A stretch of 64,000 bases of DNA from Gonatopus flavifemur (Eukaryota; Arthropoda; Insecta; Hymenoptera; Dryinidae). Numbering within the stretch: position 1 is the first letter of the stretch; each line of letters starts with the position of its first letter. This document shows, piece by piece, positions 46,897 through 58,614 of this stretch. The translations under genes and the position numbers were made by a program. The notes below the pieces were generated by a model. It did no database searches. It had not been told where the DNA came from and saw nothing but the letters and a program-made list of their open reading frames with translations. The stretch is taken from assembly GCA_018340375.1 (NCBI GenBank), contig JAFFJZ010000025.1:1689501-1753500 (forward strand). The letters are read 5' to 3'.

Positions 46897-47213
46897 TTCG
46901 TGCCCAGTGCCGTCTTCCTGCATAGGCTTCGTAGGCTCGAGCCTAGGGCGCCACACTGATGGGGGCCCCTGACTCCTTGAATCACAATTTTCTTTTAATT
47001 CTACAAGAAAATAATTTTTGATAATAAAAAAAGTAAAACATGAGCTATGGATAATCAAATTGCACAACCAAACGAACATATTTATATATTCATAATTGAT
47101 TGAAATTTCCAAAAAGATATTACTATATATAAGTAAAAAAATTCCCCTACATGGGCCCCCATGCATTCTGAACCTAGGGCCCCTTAACTATGAAAGACGG
47201 CACTGTTCGTGCC
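46897..47213. mobile_element. 301-bp hAT MITE with exact 8-bp duplication
   Basis: The element is 46905-47205. Ends are CAGTGCCGTCTT and its near-exact reverse complement AAGACGGCACTG. TTCGTGCC flanks both sides (46897-46904 and 47206-47213). Just inside lie GAGCCTAGGGCGCC on the left and AACCTAGGGCCCC on the right. The middle is AT-rich and non-coding. The 8-bp duplication and CAGTG-type ends mark it as hAT. Confidence 0.9.
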
Positions 47214-48182
47214 ATTGGAAGAAAAAACAAAAGAGACAATTGAAATGTTCGGAAGTTTATGGAAAATAATCGCTCAGAATGCACGATTCAATTCCAATCA
47301 GAAGAATTACTTGATTGAATTATTTTAGAGGGGAACACTTTTTATTTCCTCAAGTTTCCCGCGTCCCTCTATGGATGATTCTTCAACCCTGTTTACAGAG
47401 AAAAATGATGAAAATTTTCTCAGTCCACAACCCCAAATATCATTACAACTGTTTCCAAAATTATTCTGTTTGAATATATTTGATTCAAGCATGAGAACCT
47501 CTCATTATGTACGCTCCAATTAAGTGTATTTTATCATCGAATCAACTGTAATTATTCTTGCAATAAGTGTAATTATCTTTATAATAAACATACTACACAT
47601 GTACCGAACACAGAATGATACTTGAAACAGCTGTAGTGATATTTGCATCAATAGGAAGAATCACTCGCTCTAATTCAAGCATACTGTTTCCTGGATGCAC
47701 TTAATAGGGTGCATCTATCACATTAGAATTTTCAGCTCCTGTATTTCAGCAGCTACAGTATGGGACGTATTCTTGCGTATCGTCTTGAGAAGAGGTTCCA
47801 CTCTCGATTTCTTGGGACGGAATACGATAGGTTTCCATCACAAATCATTGTTGCAATTGGAAGTTCAAAAAATATTTTAAGGATATTTCCTAGGTGCTTT
47901 CAAGAATAACATTGTGATATGAGTATTTGTTACTCTGAAAATATAGATGGAATGATCATTTGGAGTAACTTCTACTCCGAAAATAGTCATCCATATACTG
48001 AATGGGCACTGAGTAAGAGCTACCGCGGTTGGAATAGCGGTTATTCCTCATTTTCCTCTGTGTCTATCGAGTTTTTTTATTACAAATGTATAATTGTCAA
48101 GAGGAATAACTACTATTTATTATTATGATGAGCTACAGAACAATGTGGTGAAATATTAGAACATGATGATACGTTATAAATT
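47214..48182. other. Unassigned DNA
   Basis: AT-rich; the short open frames at 47695-47880 and 47919-48128 have no recognisable domain. AATT at 48179-48182 stands directly before the left end of the Sola-like element. Confidence 0.45.
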
Positions 48183-48960
48183 GAGGGTCCGGATGCAAGA
48201 ACCGACGATACGCTCGAACTGCGGGATAAGTATTGTCCAAGCCGTGACGTCAGGAGTTGAAAAAAAAATCAGAATTCCGAAAATCTGAAAATACTGGGTG
48301 ATAGGGCTTGAAAAATCAATACAAGTCTTCCTTTCCAATTTTTTCCTATGATCAATAGTTTTTGAGAAAGAAAATAAAAACTACCTATTTCTTGCAACCA
48401 AAATCAATGTTTTTCAATATTAAACTTGTCATAATTCGGTCATTTTTTTATGTATCTGAGTGAATCTTACGGATTCTGATTCGTAAGACTTCCCCAATGA
48501 CGAAAATGTTGAACAAATTTGTGAAAATTCATAACAAATTTATAATTTTTTAATCCGAAGTGAAAACCATGTTTCCTATGCTTTGGAATCGAAAAGTGGT
48601 GGGGGGAATGTGAGGTACAAAAAACCATGTTTCCTATGCTTTGGAATCAAAAAGGGGTGGGGGGAATGTGAGGTACAAAAAACTTCCAGCGACAAAGTTG
48701 TTCGTAAGTATATGGACAAACTTTTTAGAAGGTTTCAGATCGATCGGATTATTAGTTTGCAAAATCCATCGATTTTTTCATGAGCGCGCAACGGTTATTT
48801 TGCATGCCTCTACGACGTGTACCCACTGAACATCGACATCTGTGAGGAAGATTGTGTTTGTTTGATTCCCCAACGTAGATTTATATTTTTGGGTCAGAGA
48901 ATTCAAATATCGAATTATTTTTGCAAGCCCGCTTACCAATTCGTTTTTTGTAAATAAGTT
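48183..48960 (+). repeat. Left terminal arm of the Sola-like element
   Basis: Homologous, at lower identity, to 32157-32930: both carry AATACT-GTGATAG-GCT-GAAAAATCAAT, then CATAATTCGGTCATTTTT, GTAAGACTTCC and AAAAACTTCCAGCGA. It includes a tandem duplication with a 58-bp period (starts at about 48564 and 48622, each with CCATGTTTCCTATGCTTTGG). Confidence 0.75.
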
Positions 48961-49214
48961 TACTGCAAAAAACGTACACACTAATGTGAAGAAAAATATT
49001 TATATAAAGTATTTTTATACTTTTTTGCATAATTTACCTTCATATATCATAAAAGATACTATTTTTTTGTAACATTATAGTTCCGCGTCTTACAGAATAA
49101 TCAGAGTTATCAATCATAAAGTGAATCGTAAGTAATACTGAACATTTTATCTTATATCACAGTTTTCGATAATGCAAGTACTCATCGAATTCGTGGACTG
49201 TATTTTCTCTCGTT

Positions 49215-50830
49215 TTACTCTTTGGTGTTTTTACTTTTCACACTAATTTCTGTCATGTATTTTTCAAAATATTCTTTCCCTTCAGAAGTTGAAAACTTCA
49301 ACAAAGCCTTCAAATGTTTTATTTTTTCTGCACTTATTCCTATTCGTTCTGCGGGTGGAGCATTTCTTAAATCATCATATGTAATTGACTTGTCGATAAA
49401 ATACGTCTTTGAAGTGCCCTCATAATTTTCGTAAACATCAACATTACCGTTTGGATAATACTCAATTATCACAGCTTTTGTAATCTTCAGGTCTTTCGGA
49501 ATTTTGTATCTACCCTGCATCACAGATTCAGTATCTTTCACGAGACAGTTCTCTCGTTTTACTATAGTAGAAGGCGGACTTCTTGCATTCCTGATTAATT
49601 CGATGTACTCTTTCTCAGTTTCATTAGTTCCTACCATTTTTTTCTTCTGAGCGTACATGCCGAAATTCCTATCACACTGACAATATGAGTGTCCTCTAAC
49701 GGGGAACGAATGATGAATGGGAACTCGAAATTTCTGTGACAAGAGTGATAAGAACACCATCACTGTATAATTCTTATTTTGTCCGCCGCATGAATCAGAG
49801 AACATGAATATTTTATTGTAACACCGCAACTTGAATGATTCCAAAATAACATGCAGCAGCAAATTGCACACCGTGTTTCCGCCTTTTTTCAAGGATCCTT
49901 CCATGAAAAAAAAACATTGAGCTTGGCGATACACTACCAGTAGGGACATGAACGTGAACGTTAAATATATGAAGCCAAATCAACCGCAAATGAAACTGAG
50001 CCGAAACCGGAAGTTTCGGTAATGGAAGATTCTGTCCAAAATCGAATTCGAGGCATGAGTTTTCTCCACAAGTTGGCAACATTGTGTCCTTCAAATTTTT
50101 ATGTGCTTCAATTTTTCGTTTGTGCTCTTTCGCAGCTGGTTCATTTTGCTTCCCGGGTTTCTCATTCTCATAACATTCGTCGCAACAATCCGTTCTTGGA
50201 ACATCGAATGTGAAATTCACAAAATGATTGAAATATTTGGAATACGTAGATTCTGTTAGTGGATCATCATTTCAGTTTCAAATTTGTAGTATTCAAGAAA
50301 TTTTTTATATAAACCCGTTAAACTCAAATGACTATCACGAAAATAATTCAATTCCGAAGTCGTATAATGCGATTTTGAATGAGAAAGACTTTGGCAGTGC
50401 TGAAGAATAAGGCTTTTCAGATGATTGGTTAATGTTGTGAAATGATCAAAAGTTTTCCCACGCATATCCTGAAGGCCTTCATCATTTTTCAGTTTATTTT
50501 GGACCGTTATTAATCAAGCTCTTTTGATACCAATGACTGCGAGTAGAAAATTTTGACAAATTTCGAATTCACCATGAGTTTGAAACAGATGAGGGAAATA
50601 GTAATGCCATCGTACATATTTTACTGAGTCATTACCAGCAGCAAACTCTGTCTGCTTCATCAGTGTGCTTAAAAAAACATTTTGTGACGCATAATCCCCA
50701 AGTTCCCAAAAAATATCGTGTACTTTTTTCTGGTGCTGGCTCTCAATTTTCAGGAAGCATTTTCTCCCACAGCAAAGGACGATATCCCGAAATTCTCTCG
50801 CAGGCACGGTTTTCCCCGTTGATGAAGATT
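49215..50830 (-). pseudogene. Sola-like transposase, broken
   Basis: Reading from about 50830 down to 49215, the N-terminal part has a CC-RKCFLKI segment and DIFWELGDY-SQNVFL. A middle part has KSHYTTSELNYF, DVPRTDCCDECYE and HKRKIEAH. The C-terminal part has FSDSCGGQNKNYTV and HHSFPVRGHSYCQCDRNFG. This order is typical of a transposase family widespread in insects, which I believe to be Sola2-like; the name is from memory and uncertain. Lesions are an in-frame TGA at 50514-50516, a frameshift near 50256, and another near 49900. The reading frame ends at 49215 with KNTKE. It is a dead copy, but motifs are well preserved. Confidence 0.75.
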
Positions 50831-52492
50831 TGTATTCTTTTCCTTACAGAATTCAAAAGCAACAGTATAAGTCTATCAAAACATCCATACAGCACTAATG
50901 TCTCGCAGAATATCACAGAAATATTCTGGAAATATTGAAACGTCTCAGTATCCATAAGCACACCAGTTCAAAAAGAGTTTGTAACAAATTCATTTGGAAC
51001 TATAAAAATCCAAAATGCACGCATTGAAAACTTTTTCTGAATCTCAGTGCTGTGTCGGTAATACCTCAAAAATATCACAGAGATATTCTGAAGATATTGA
51101 GACTTCATATACTGAAGAACATACTTTTCTGAAATGGAATCAACAGAAAATTTTGTTATTCTAACAAGATTTTTGTTTTCTCCACTAAACCTTTGGTATT
51201 GAAAATAAAAATGATTCCTGGAAAAGAAGGTCAACCAAATTCTTTTGTTCAAACCACAAAAGTTTTGCTGGGATGAGAACATTAATTTCTTGATGACATT
51301 TCGGAAACATTATTTTGTTGTTTTTTACAAAACATTTTCTCAAGTGTAGTGCACCTAATGCAACAAACACAACAAATCACATTTCTTTTGTACAGAGAAT
51401 TTCTTGTAGCTGCATTTACCGAATGAGTATCGTTATATAATAACATTGTAGTTATATTAAGTAATTATCTACACGGCACATGTCCAAAATGAACTCCCGT
51501 TATGTTAGTTCCGAAAGAATTCGTGAAGAATCCTTGAGGATTCTCAAAAAATTCTTTTTGAATACCAGAGATTCATGAAGCATTTATTCTAAACTATCAT
51601 AACAGGGACTTTTGAAGAATCTCACGATGGATTCATAAAGGATTCTTCACGACCACATCGCGGCAAGCGTTCTGTGTCGGCATTGATAAAACTCGTATAG
51701 GCAGCTACTTTTAAATGTTAGCACAATTCAATGTCTAATCTAGTTAAATGTATGTCTTGCAGATTCAATTGGAATTAACACTTTCTACATGAGGCATTAT
51801 AAACAGGACTCCAATACCAAAATATTAAATAGGGGGTATTTTGATTACCACGTTTCATTTGGGGTTCAAAATTTCCAATCAGATACATACTTGGTTTCGA
51901 GATTGTTTTGCGATATTACGTTTCCATGAACTCTCATTCCTTGTTCTTTTTCGGCCTTTTTGTGATTTTTCCGGACTTTGCATTTTCTCATCACACATAT
52001 TAATACGTTAATGAATGATGAATTATCAAATACTTCAGAATGATTATAGAGAAAAAAACAGCACTACAAATTCTCCCTTGTTCATAAATGTTCATGCACG
52101 TTGAGGGATTAATATCACGAATGCTGAGTTTTCATACTAAGTGATCAAAACAAAAGAAAATAAAACAACCACGAAGATGGCTGGAGATTATTATAATAAA
52201 TGGAAAACGTTTTCCAACGCGCAACTTTCAAAAATAGGATAGATTGTATTTCATCAGTGGCAGTTTTCATCAAGAATAAATTCATGAGATTTTCAATTAT
52301 AATTTGTGTATATATACACGCAGCATGGATTTCTCAATTATCAATTCGCCTAAAAAATTCATGAAGAAAGAAAACAATGAAATTGAAGTTTATCAACATG
52401 AGTCGCAAAATCGTATGAAAAGAGCAAAGTATCTGACTTCAAGTTTTGAATCTCAAAAAAACCTTCGATCTGCCTCATTCCGCGTAATCAGT
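50831..52492. other. Interior of the Sola-like element, no gene assigned
   Basis: A pair of direct repeats (AATATCACAGAAATATTCTG near 50911 and a diverged copy near 51070) occurs here. An inverted pair, TCGTGAAGAATCCTT at about 51521 and its reverse complement near 51637, may bound a 130-bp MITE. No coding sequence was recognised. Confidence 0.4.
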
Positions 52493-52648
52493 GTATTATA
52501 TTTCAAGCCCCGTCCTTCGAGATTACAATGTGGTATGTCTCGTTTTACACTCGATGTCACAACGTTTTAGAGCTTTAATCAAAAAACGGAACACACCCTC
52601 AAGTGTATCCTGCCGCCCTCTCCCGCGCTTTGCCGCGTTTGATTCATA
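52493..52648 (+). repeat. DIRS left inverted terminal repeat
   Basis: Runs from TATATTTCAAGCCCCGTCC through GATTACAATGTGGTATGTC and AACACACCCTCAAGTGTATC to CCGCGTTTGATTCAT. It is matched, inverted, by 58615-58770, with scattered differences. Confidence 0.85.
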
Positions 52649-53954
52649 TTGTTTCGTTGTGCAGTGGAAGTCGCACGTGCAGAGCAAAATTTTGTTTTCC
52701 AAGATGGAAAAAGGAAAGCTGAAAAATCGAAGGATGATGTGCTTAATATATGGAAAAAATTGAAAGAGCTGGAAAAGGAAATATTATTACGCTCCGAGGA
52801 TGCAAATAAATTGCGAGATGTGAAACATTCATCTGACGAGGAATTTTCAGAAGGTAAGAAAAGAGGTCATCAACGAGCCTACCCGAGAGGTAGGACATGT
52901 TGAACATTTTGGTTGCCATGGGCACGCGTTGATAATATATATATCTACTAGTGAGCTTGTCTTTAAGGCAAGACATACTAGAAGTTTGGAAAGTTATACC
53001 AGTTTCGGCCAAGGAAAGCGGGGTAATAACCTAAACTGTTTTGTTTTAGATCACTCGATCCATTCAGATAATGAAAAGGAAAATGCAAGTCCTAATCAGA
53101 TTGAATGTCAAACTGTGGGTTAAATATTGGACCAAGATGAAAATACAGAGATGCAAGAAGAGTGGCTCGATGAAGCACTCCTAGCTGCGATGGGAGAGGA
53201 TCCAACAAGCTCGAAAGCTATGGAAGTATAAATGCATCCTTCGATTGTTACTCGGTGGGAATATTGGATCGAGTCAGGGGTAACCAAAGAGGACAATGAA
53301 TATTTATCGAAGAAATATCTATGTCCAGAGATGTTGCGTGTACCAAAAGCGAAAGTAGAGTTGATAGCAGCGGTGAATGAAGCTTCCGTCAAGAGAGATG
53401 GACATCTTGGTGATACACAGAAGCTCATAGGAACAGCATTGACTCCATTAGGAGACGGAATTAATCTCCTTCTCAAGGAGGACGAGGAAGTGGACAGACT
53501 GATGTTGTTGGAGAGGTTATGTGATACTGGCAAGGTGCTGACAGGGTTATTTAACCATATTACGACCACAAGGAAAACCTTGTTATCCACGGGCCTGGAA
53601 GAAAGCATAAAAGAAGTTTTGAAAACTACCAAAACAGACGGTTTTCTGTTTGGTGGAAATGTAGGAGAAAAAATCGAAGCAGCAAGACAGATAGATAAAT
53701 TGGGTAAGAATTTAGAGTCAGCTCCACCAAGCAGAATTGGTTGTGCATCTACATCAGGAGGTCCATCAACATCTAGAGGTTTATTTACTTCGGGAGGCTC
53801 TTTAAACTCTCGCAACCTGTTTGGAAAGAGACAAGCACCCGAACAAACAGGTTGGACATCGGAAGGGTACAACAAGAAGAAAGTCAACTTCAAACCTCGG
53901 AGGAATCGATATTTGTCAAAACCACAGAGGAGAAGCGAACCTCACAGGAGGTAG
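52649..53954 (+). pseudogene. DIRS gag-like ORF1, with probable intron and two stops
   Basis: The first part (52649-52853) encodes a charged, helical leader and stops at a splice-like donor, AG-GTAAG. An acceptor, TGTTTTGTTTTAG, ends at 53049. Joining 52853 to 53050 keeps the frame, and it stays the same through the long 3' part (53232-53954). That part, 240 residues, has the helical capsid-like region (YWIESGVTKEDNEYL, then PKAKVELIAAVNE and GDTQKLIGTALTPLGDGI) seen in DIRS/PAT gag proteins and a basic C-terminus. Two in-frame TAA codons (53121-53123 and 53229-53231) break the spliced frame. If the intron is false, translation could start at the ATG at 53232. ORF1 overlaps the start of the RT frame. 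Confidence 0.7.
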
Positions 53955-53994
53955 ATGTAGTTATCATTGCGGGTAGACTGTCTAATTATATAGA

Positions 53995-55291
53995 TACGAG
54001 GGTGGATTGATAAGTTTCCGGCCTGACCAAGAAAAACAACGTTTTTGAGAATTTTTTTTTTTTATTTCTCAACATAATCTCCTCCAAGGCTGATACATTT
54101 CTCATAGCGGTGTTCTAGTCTAGTAATGCCATCTCTATAGACTGATTCGTCAAGCTCCTCAAAATACCCATTTACAGCTTCGATTACTTCTTCATTGTCC
54201 GCAAATCTCTTACCGCCAAGCCATTTTTTGAGGTTAGGAAACAGATAATAGTCACTCGGGGCTAGGTCTGGAGAGTAGGGAGGGTGCGGCATTAATTCAA
54301 ACTTCAGATCGTTGATTTTAGCCATCGCAACGATTGACGTGTGCGCTGGTGCGTTATCGTGATGAAACAAGATTTTTTTCTTCGCCAGATGAGGTCGTTT
54401 AATTTTCACTCCGTGGCTCAAACGTTGCAATAAGTCTGCGTAGTATTGACCAGTGATAGTTTCACCCTTTTCAAGGTAATCAATGTATATAATACCTCTT
54501 GCATCCCAAAAAACAGTAGCCATAACCTTGTTCGCCGAAAAAATTGTTTTTGCCTTCTTTGGAGTTGGTTCCCCTGGTCCAATCCACTGTTTAGACTGTT
54601 CTTTGGTTTCAGGAGTGTAGTGGTGGACCCAAGTTCCGTCAACGGTTACGAATCGACGCAAAAATTCGCTCGGATTACGCTTATACAACGCCAAATTGGC
54701 GGTAGAAATGTTCTTTCGAATCAATTTTTGGTCGACTGTTAGCAAACGCGGCACTCATCTTGCACAGAGCTTTTTCATATACAAATGTTGGTGCAAAATA
54801 TTTTGTACACGTTCATATGACATCTTACAGGTCTCAGCTATTTCACGAACTTTTAATCTGCGATCTTTCAGCAGTATTTGATGGATTTTTTCGATCATAT
54901 CTGGAGTTGTGACCTCAATGGGGCGTCCTGAGCGAGGCTCATCAGAGGTGCTCACACGACCCTTTTTAAACTCGGAAACCCACTGCTTAACGGTTGAATA
55001 TGATGGGGAGGATGTCCCCAGTGTTGAGTCCATCTCTTCTTTAATTTCCTTCGGCGTTAACCCCTTTAAATAAAAGTATTTGATGACAGCACGATTTTCC
55101 AGCTTTTCCATTTCTACGAAAAACACAGAGGCGTCTTGGTCAGCGTGCTCTCAAAACTAAACTTACATGGCGATCGGACTGAAACTATAGCTACAAGCTA
55201 TCTAAGGATGGTACTATAGAACGCCACCTCAAGGTAGGCCTAGTGGCGCCATCTCTTGGTCAGGCCGGAAACTTATCAATCCACCCTCGTA
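53995..55291 (-). mobile_element. mariner transposon, irritans-like, in TA
   Basis: The element is 53997-55289 (1,293 bp). Ends are CGAGGGTGGATTGATAAGTT and its reverse complement, and TA lies on both sides (53995-53996 and 55290-55291). The transposase gene is on the minus strand (54062-55126). Length, ends and TA duplication are those of classic mariners. It inserted in the DIRS between the gag end and the RT domain; after removing one TA, the DIRS frame reads straight through (ending YIDNWKNITQD). Confidence 0.95.
54062..55126 (-). pseudogene. mariner transposase with one nonsense codon
   Basis: About 354 codons, the normal mariner length. The N-terminal half (55126-54758) has the paired helix-turn-helix DNA-binding region ([27 protein letters not shown] and DEPRSGRP). 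The catalytic half (54754-54062) carries the DD34D signature: VDGTWVHHYTPE (first Asp; the usual Glu after it is Gly here), HHDNAPAHTS (second) and YSPDLAPSDYYLF (third). The single lesion seen is a TGA at 54755-54757, where related proteins have tryptophan (LCA-R/K-W-VPR). The motifs place it in or near the irritans group (Himar-like). In the nucleus an intact version would bind the ends and cut and paste at TA. Confidence 0.92.
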
Positions 55292-57162
55292 ATTGGAAAA
55301 ACATCACCCAGGATAGATTTATTCTGAATTGTATTAAGGGGTACAAAATTGAAATAAATAAAAGAATTGAACAAGGTTGCTATCCAGAAGAACCGCATAG
55401 GTCTGATCAAGAAATGAAACAGTTAGCGGATAGCATTCAGGGCTTAATAGATAAAGGGGCGGTAGTTAAGTGTGAGGAATCAAACGGACAGTTCCTATCG
55501 TCGTATTTCGTGGTAAAGAAACCAAACGGCTCAAATCGCTTTATTCTTAACTTGAAAAAGTTTGATAAACTAATTGAAGCAAAACATTTCAAAATGGAGG
55601 ATATAAGGACGGCCCAAAAGTTATTGAGAAGGGGATATTTCATGGCGACAATAGACTTGAAAGATGCATATTTTTCAATTAAAATAGATGAAAGGAGTAG
55701 AAAATATTTGAGATTCAAATTTTGTGATGAGCTATTTGAGTTCACATGTCTCCCTTTTGGATTGTCTGTTAGTCCATATATTTTCACTAAGGTAATGAAA
55801 CCAGTGATTAGATATTTGAGAGCCATGGGATTAATGTCTGTAATATATTTAGATGACATATTGTGCATCGGGAAAACTTTTGAAGACTGCAAATATAATG
55901 TTGAGAGATCTTTAGAACTGCTGAACCGTTTGGGATTCATCGTGAACTCCGAAAAAAGTCAATTATATCCTCAGGTTAGGTGTGAATTCTTAGGTTTTGT
56001 GATGGATTCAGTGAATTTTTCTTTGGAACTTACTAAGCACAAAAAAGAAGAGACTAAAGAACTAATAGATTCCTTCGAAAAACTATCAAGGTGCAGAATT
56101 AGAGAATTTGCACAATTGTTAGGAGTTTTAGTGGCTTGCTGCCCAGCGGTGGCATATGGGTGGTTATACACAAAAAACCTGGAAAGACTGAAATCGATCA
56201 ATTTGATTATCAATGATATGGACTTCAAGGAGTTTATGTACATTACAAAGTCTGTCCACCAAGATCTTCAATGGTGGAAATGGAATGTGAGTGTAGCAAG
56301 TAACCCAATTAGAGAATATAAATTCAGTCATGTAATCTATACCGACGCGTCCCTGACAGGCTGGGCTGCAAAATGCGGTAATGAGCAAAGTTTTGGGTTT
56401 TGGGATCAGGAGGAAGGAAATCATATAAATTATTTAGAGCTACCAGCTGTGTTTTTGGCATTGAAGACTTTAGCGGCCGATTTTAATAACTGTGAAATAT
56501 TATCGAGGATAGACAACACGACAGCCATATCTCATGTCAATAGAATGGGTGGTGTAAAGTATGTCAAATTTAATGCATTGGCACGAAAAATTTGGCAATG
56601 GGCAGAAGAGAGGAATATTTGGTTATCCGCCACGTACATAGCATCAAAGGACAATACAGAAGCAGACAGACTCTCTGGAATAAAATCATTGGATACAGAA
56701 TGGGAATTAGCAGATTGGGTTTTTGAAAAAATTAAACGGATATTTGGCACTCCGCAGATAGATTTGTTTGCTACATATTTAAATGCTAAATGTGAAGAGT
56801 TTATATCTTGGTACCTTGATTCGGCTGCTTGCGGAATAGATGCATTCACCATGAGTTGGGCTGACAAATACTTTTATGCTTTCCCACCTTCCTCAATGAT
56901 TTTAAAAACATTATATAAAATTCAACAAGATGCAGCAATTGGAATCCTTGTGGTACCTTATTGGCCTACACAACCCTGGTATCCTCTCTTCTTGACCTTA
57001 ATAGTAGAAAAACCATTATTATTTGGACCTTCAAATGATTTGTTATGGTCACCTTGTAGGTCTCAATATCACCCACGGGCAGATCACCTACAGCTGATGG
57101 TGGGCAGATTATCAGGGAAAGCTTCACAAATAAAAAACTTCCGGAGGAATCGGTGGATGTGA
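55292..57162 (+). CDS. DIRS reverse transcriptase-RNase H ORF
   Basis: The frame is open from before the mariner (about 53944-53996, overlapping the end of gag) and then from 55292 to a TGA at 57160-57162. The RT domain has SNRFILNLKKFDKL, FMATIDLKDAYFSIKI (first catalytic Asp), LPFGLSVSPYIF and VIYLDDILCIG (catalytic DD). The RNase H domain has IYTDASLTGWAA, NYLELPAVFLAL, RIDNTTAISHVN and IASKDNTEADRLSG, covering its four acidic positions. The C-terminal part, FGTPQIDLFATYLNAKCEEF and then YFYAFPPSSMI and WPTQPWYP, is the conserved tail of DIRS polyproteins. No internal stop was seen. The product copies the element RNA. The gene is disabled only by the mariner insertion at its start. Confidence 0.9.
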
Positions 57163-58070
57163 TGATGGCTTCTCTGGCACCAGCAACCCTCAGACAGTAT
57201 GAAGTAGCGTTAGAACAGTGGGTACTGTTTTGCAAAGACAAGGAGTTGGACGCATTCAGAGCTACGCCAGAGCACGTTTTGAAATTCTTAAGTAAAAAAT
57301 TCAGTGAAGGGGCCTCTTATGGAACATTATGTAGTTTTCGATCAGCTGTCTCGCTAATATCAATCAATCTCATAGGTGATAACAGTATTATTAGTAGATT
57401 TTTAAGTGGAGTATTTCGATTAAGGCCTTCGAGACCGCGATACGATGTTACTTGGGAAGTACATAAGGTCCTTGAGTATCTTGAAACTTTGTTTCCTTTA
57501 GAAAATTTATCTATCCAACAATTGACAGAAAAAATAGTAATGTTGTTGGCACTAAGCACCGCGCACAGGGCACAGACAATTGCGGCAATTGAAATAAGGA
57601 ATATTACAACCACAGGGGGTGGTTTGGAGATTAAGATTCCAGATCGGTTAAAAACGTCAGCGCCAGGACGATATCAACCGTTATTATATGTGCCCTATTT
57701 TGTGGATAAACCACAGTTGTGCGTTGCAAAAACAATATTGTTTTACATAGATAGAACCAAAGATCGTAGAGTGAGTTCGGATAATTTGTGCATCTCTTTT
57801 AAAAAACCTTATAAGCCAGTGGCCGTACAATCTATTAGTAGATGGGTGAAGTCAGTAATGGGCAAAAGTGGGATAGATATTGAGAAATTCTCTGCTCATT
57901 CGACTCGTCATGCGACAACTTCAGCGGCGTCTATTAAAGGACTTGATTTTGAAACAATCAGGAGAACAGCGGGCTGGTCATCAAAATCAAGGGCCTTTGC
58001 GATTTTTTATAATAGGCCTATTCTAAAAGACAGGGATCAATATGCAAAAACTGTGATGGGACAAATGTGA
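57162..58070 (+). CDS. DIRS tyrosine recombinase
   Basis: 302 residues from the ATG at 57162 to the TGA ending at 58070. The N-terminal SAM-like region is followed by the catalytic domain with the full set of tyrosine-recombinase residues (counted from this ATG): Arg136 (TAHRAQ), His246-x-x-Arg249 (AHSTRHAT), Trp272 at the second-histidine position (TAGWSSK) and nucleophile Tyr283 (IFYNR). It is the enzyme that inserts the circular DIRS DNA without a target duplication. The ATG overlaps the stop of the RT ORF by one base (TGATG), which suggests termination-reinitiation; a GTG in the same frame lies nine bases upstream. No lesion was seen, so the protein could still be functional. Confidence 0.92.
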   Translation: MMASLAPATLRQYEVALEQWVLFCKDKELDAFRATPEHVLKFLSKKFSEGASYGTLCSFRSAVSLISINLIGDNSIISRFLSGVFRLRPSRPRYDVTWEVHKVLEYLETLFPLENLSIQQLTEKIVMLLALSTAHRAQTIAAIEIRNITTTGGGLEIKIPDRLKTSAPGRYQPLLYVPYFVDKPQLCVAKTILFYIDRTKDRRVSSDNLCISFKKPYKPVAVQSISRWVKSVMGKSGIDIEKFSAHSTRHATTSAASIKGLDFETIRRTAGWSSKSRAFAIFYNRPILKDRDQYAKTVMGQM

Positions 58071-58402
58071 TAATATTAGCAATAATATATACATATATAT
58101 TTTTATTATTTCTCAAGTTCATCTGAATCACGAAGTAATTAACGATTAATAAATTTCTAAGGAAAGGAAAATGCGAATTTACGTTTGTTATAACAATTTA
58201 AAGAAGTATGTTTATGTTCATGGAAACAATTCAAAGAACAAGTAGGTTAGTGTTTCAATTTTGTTGGGAAAGTAGATTAATAAAAAGTTTCCTAAGTAAT
58301 AAAGAATGATAAGCATAACAATCAATAGTGATTTGTCTAAGTGCTCTTAAAAAAAAAAAAAAAAAAAAAAATCATATTAAAATTGCATCGAGCTAAACAA
58401 CT
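58071..58402. other. DIRS 3' spacer
   Basis: AT-rich spacer between the recombinase stop and the internal complementary region, with a run of about 23 A at 58348-58370. No gene. Confidence 0.6.
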
Positions 58403-58520
58403 ACATTGTAATCTCGAAGGACGGGGCTTGAAATATAATTGTACAGTTAAACGAACTTACCTGAAGTGAAGTTCGACTGTAATTATATGAAAGCCCCGTC
58501 CGAAATGATTACATCCCTCC
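58403..58520 (+). repeat. DIRS internal complementary region
   Basis: The first half, TTGTAATCTCGAAGGACGGG and then GCTTGAAATATA, is the reverse complement of the left end of the element. The second half, from AACGAACTTACCTGAAGTGA to GAAAGCCCCG, is the reverse complement of the right end. The halves meet within about 12 bp near 58436-58447. In the DIRS model this region templates joining of the two ends into a circle. Confidence 0.88.
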
Positions 58521-58614
58521 CAGGTATATATGCATACATTTATACTTAGGAATAATAGCAAGGATAATAATAAACCCTCCCAATGATTAAACAGCGATTT
58601 TAACAACTCTAAAA

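Noticed and set aside
53120..53893. 257-codon open frame on the minus strand
   Set aside because: It is the mirror of the DIRS gag ORF, which has the family motifs; the minus frame has none.
55437..57241. Several long minus-strand open frames across the DIRS RT region
   Set aside because: All overlap the clear RT/RNase H ORF on the plus strand and show no domain.
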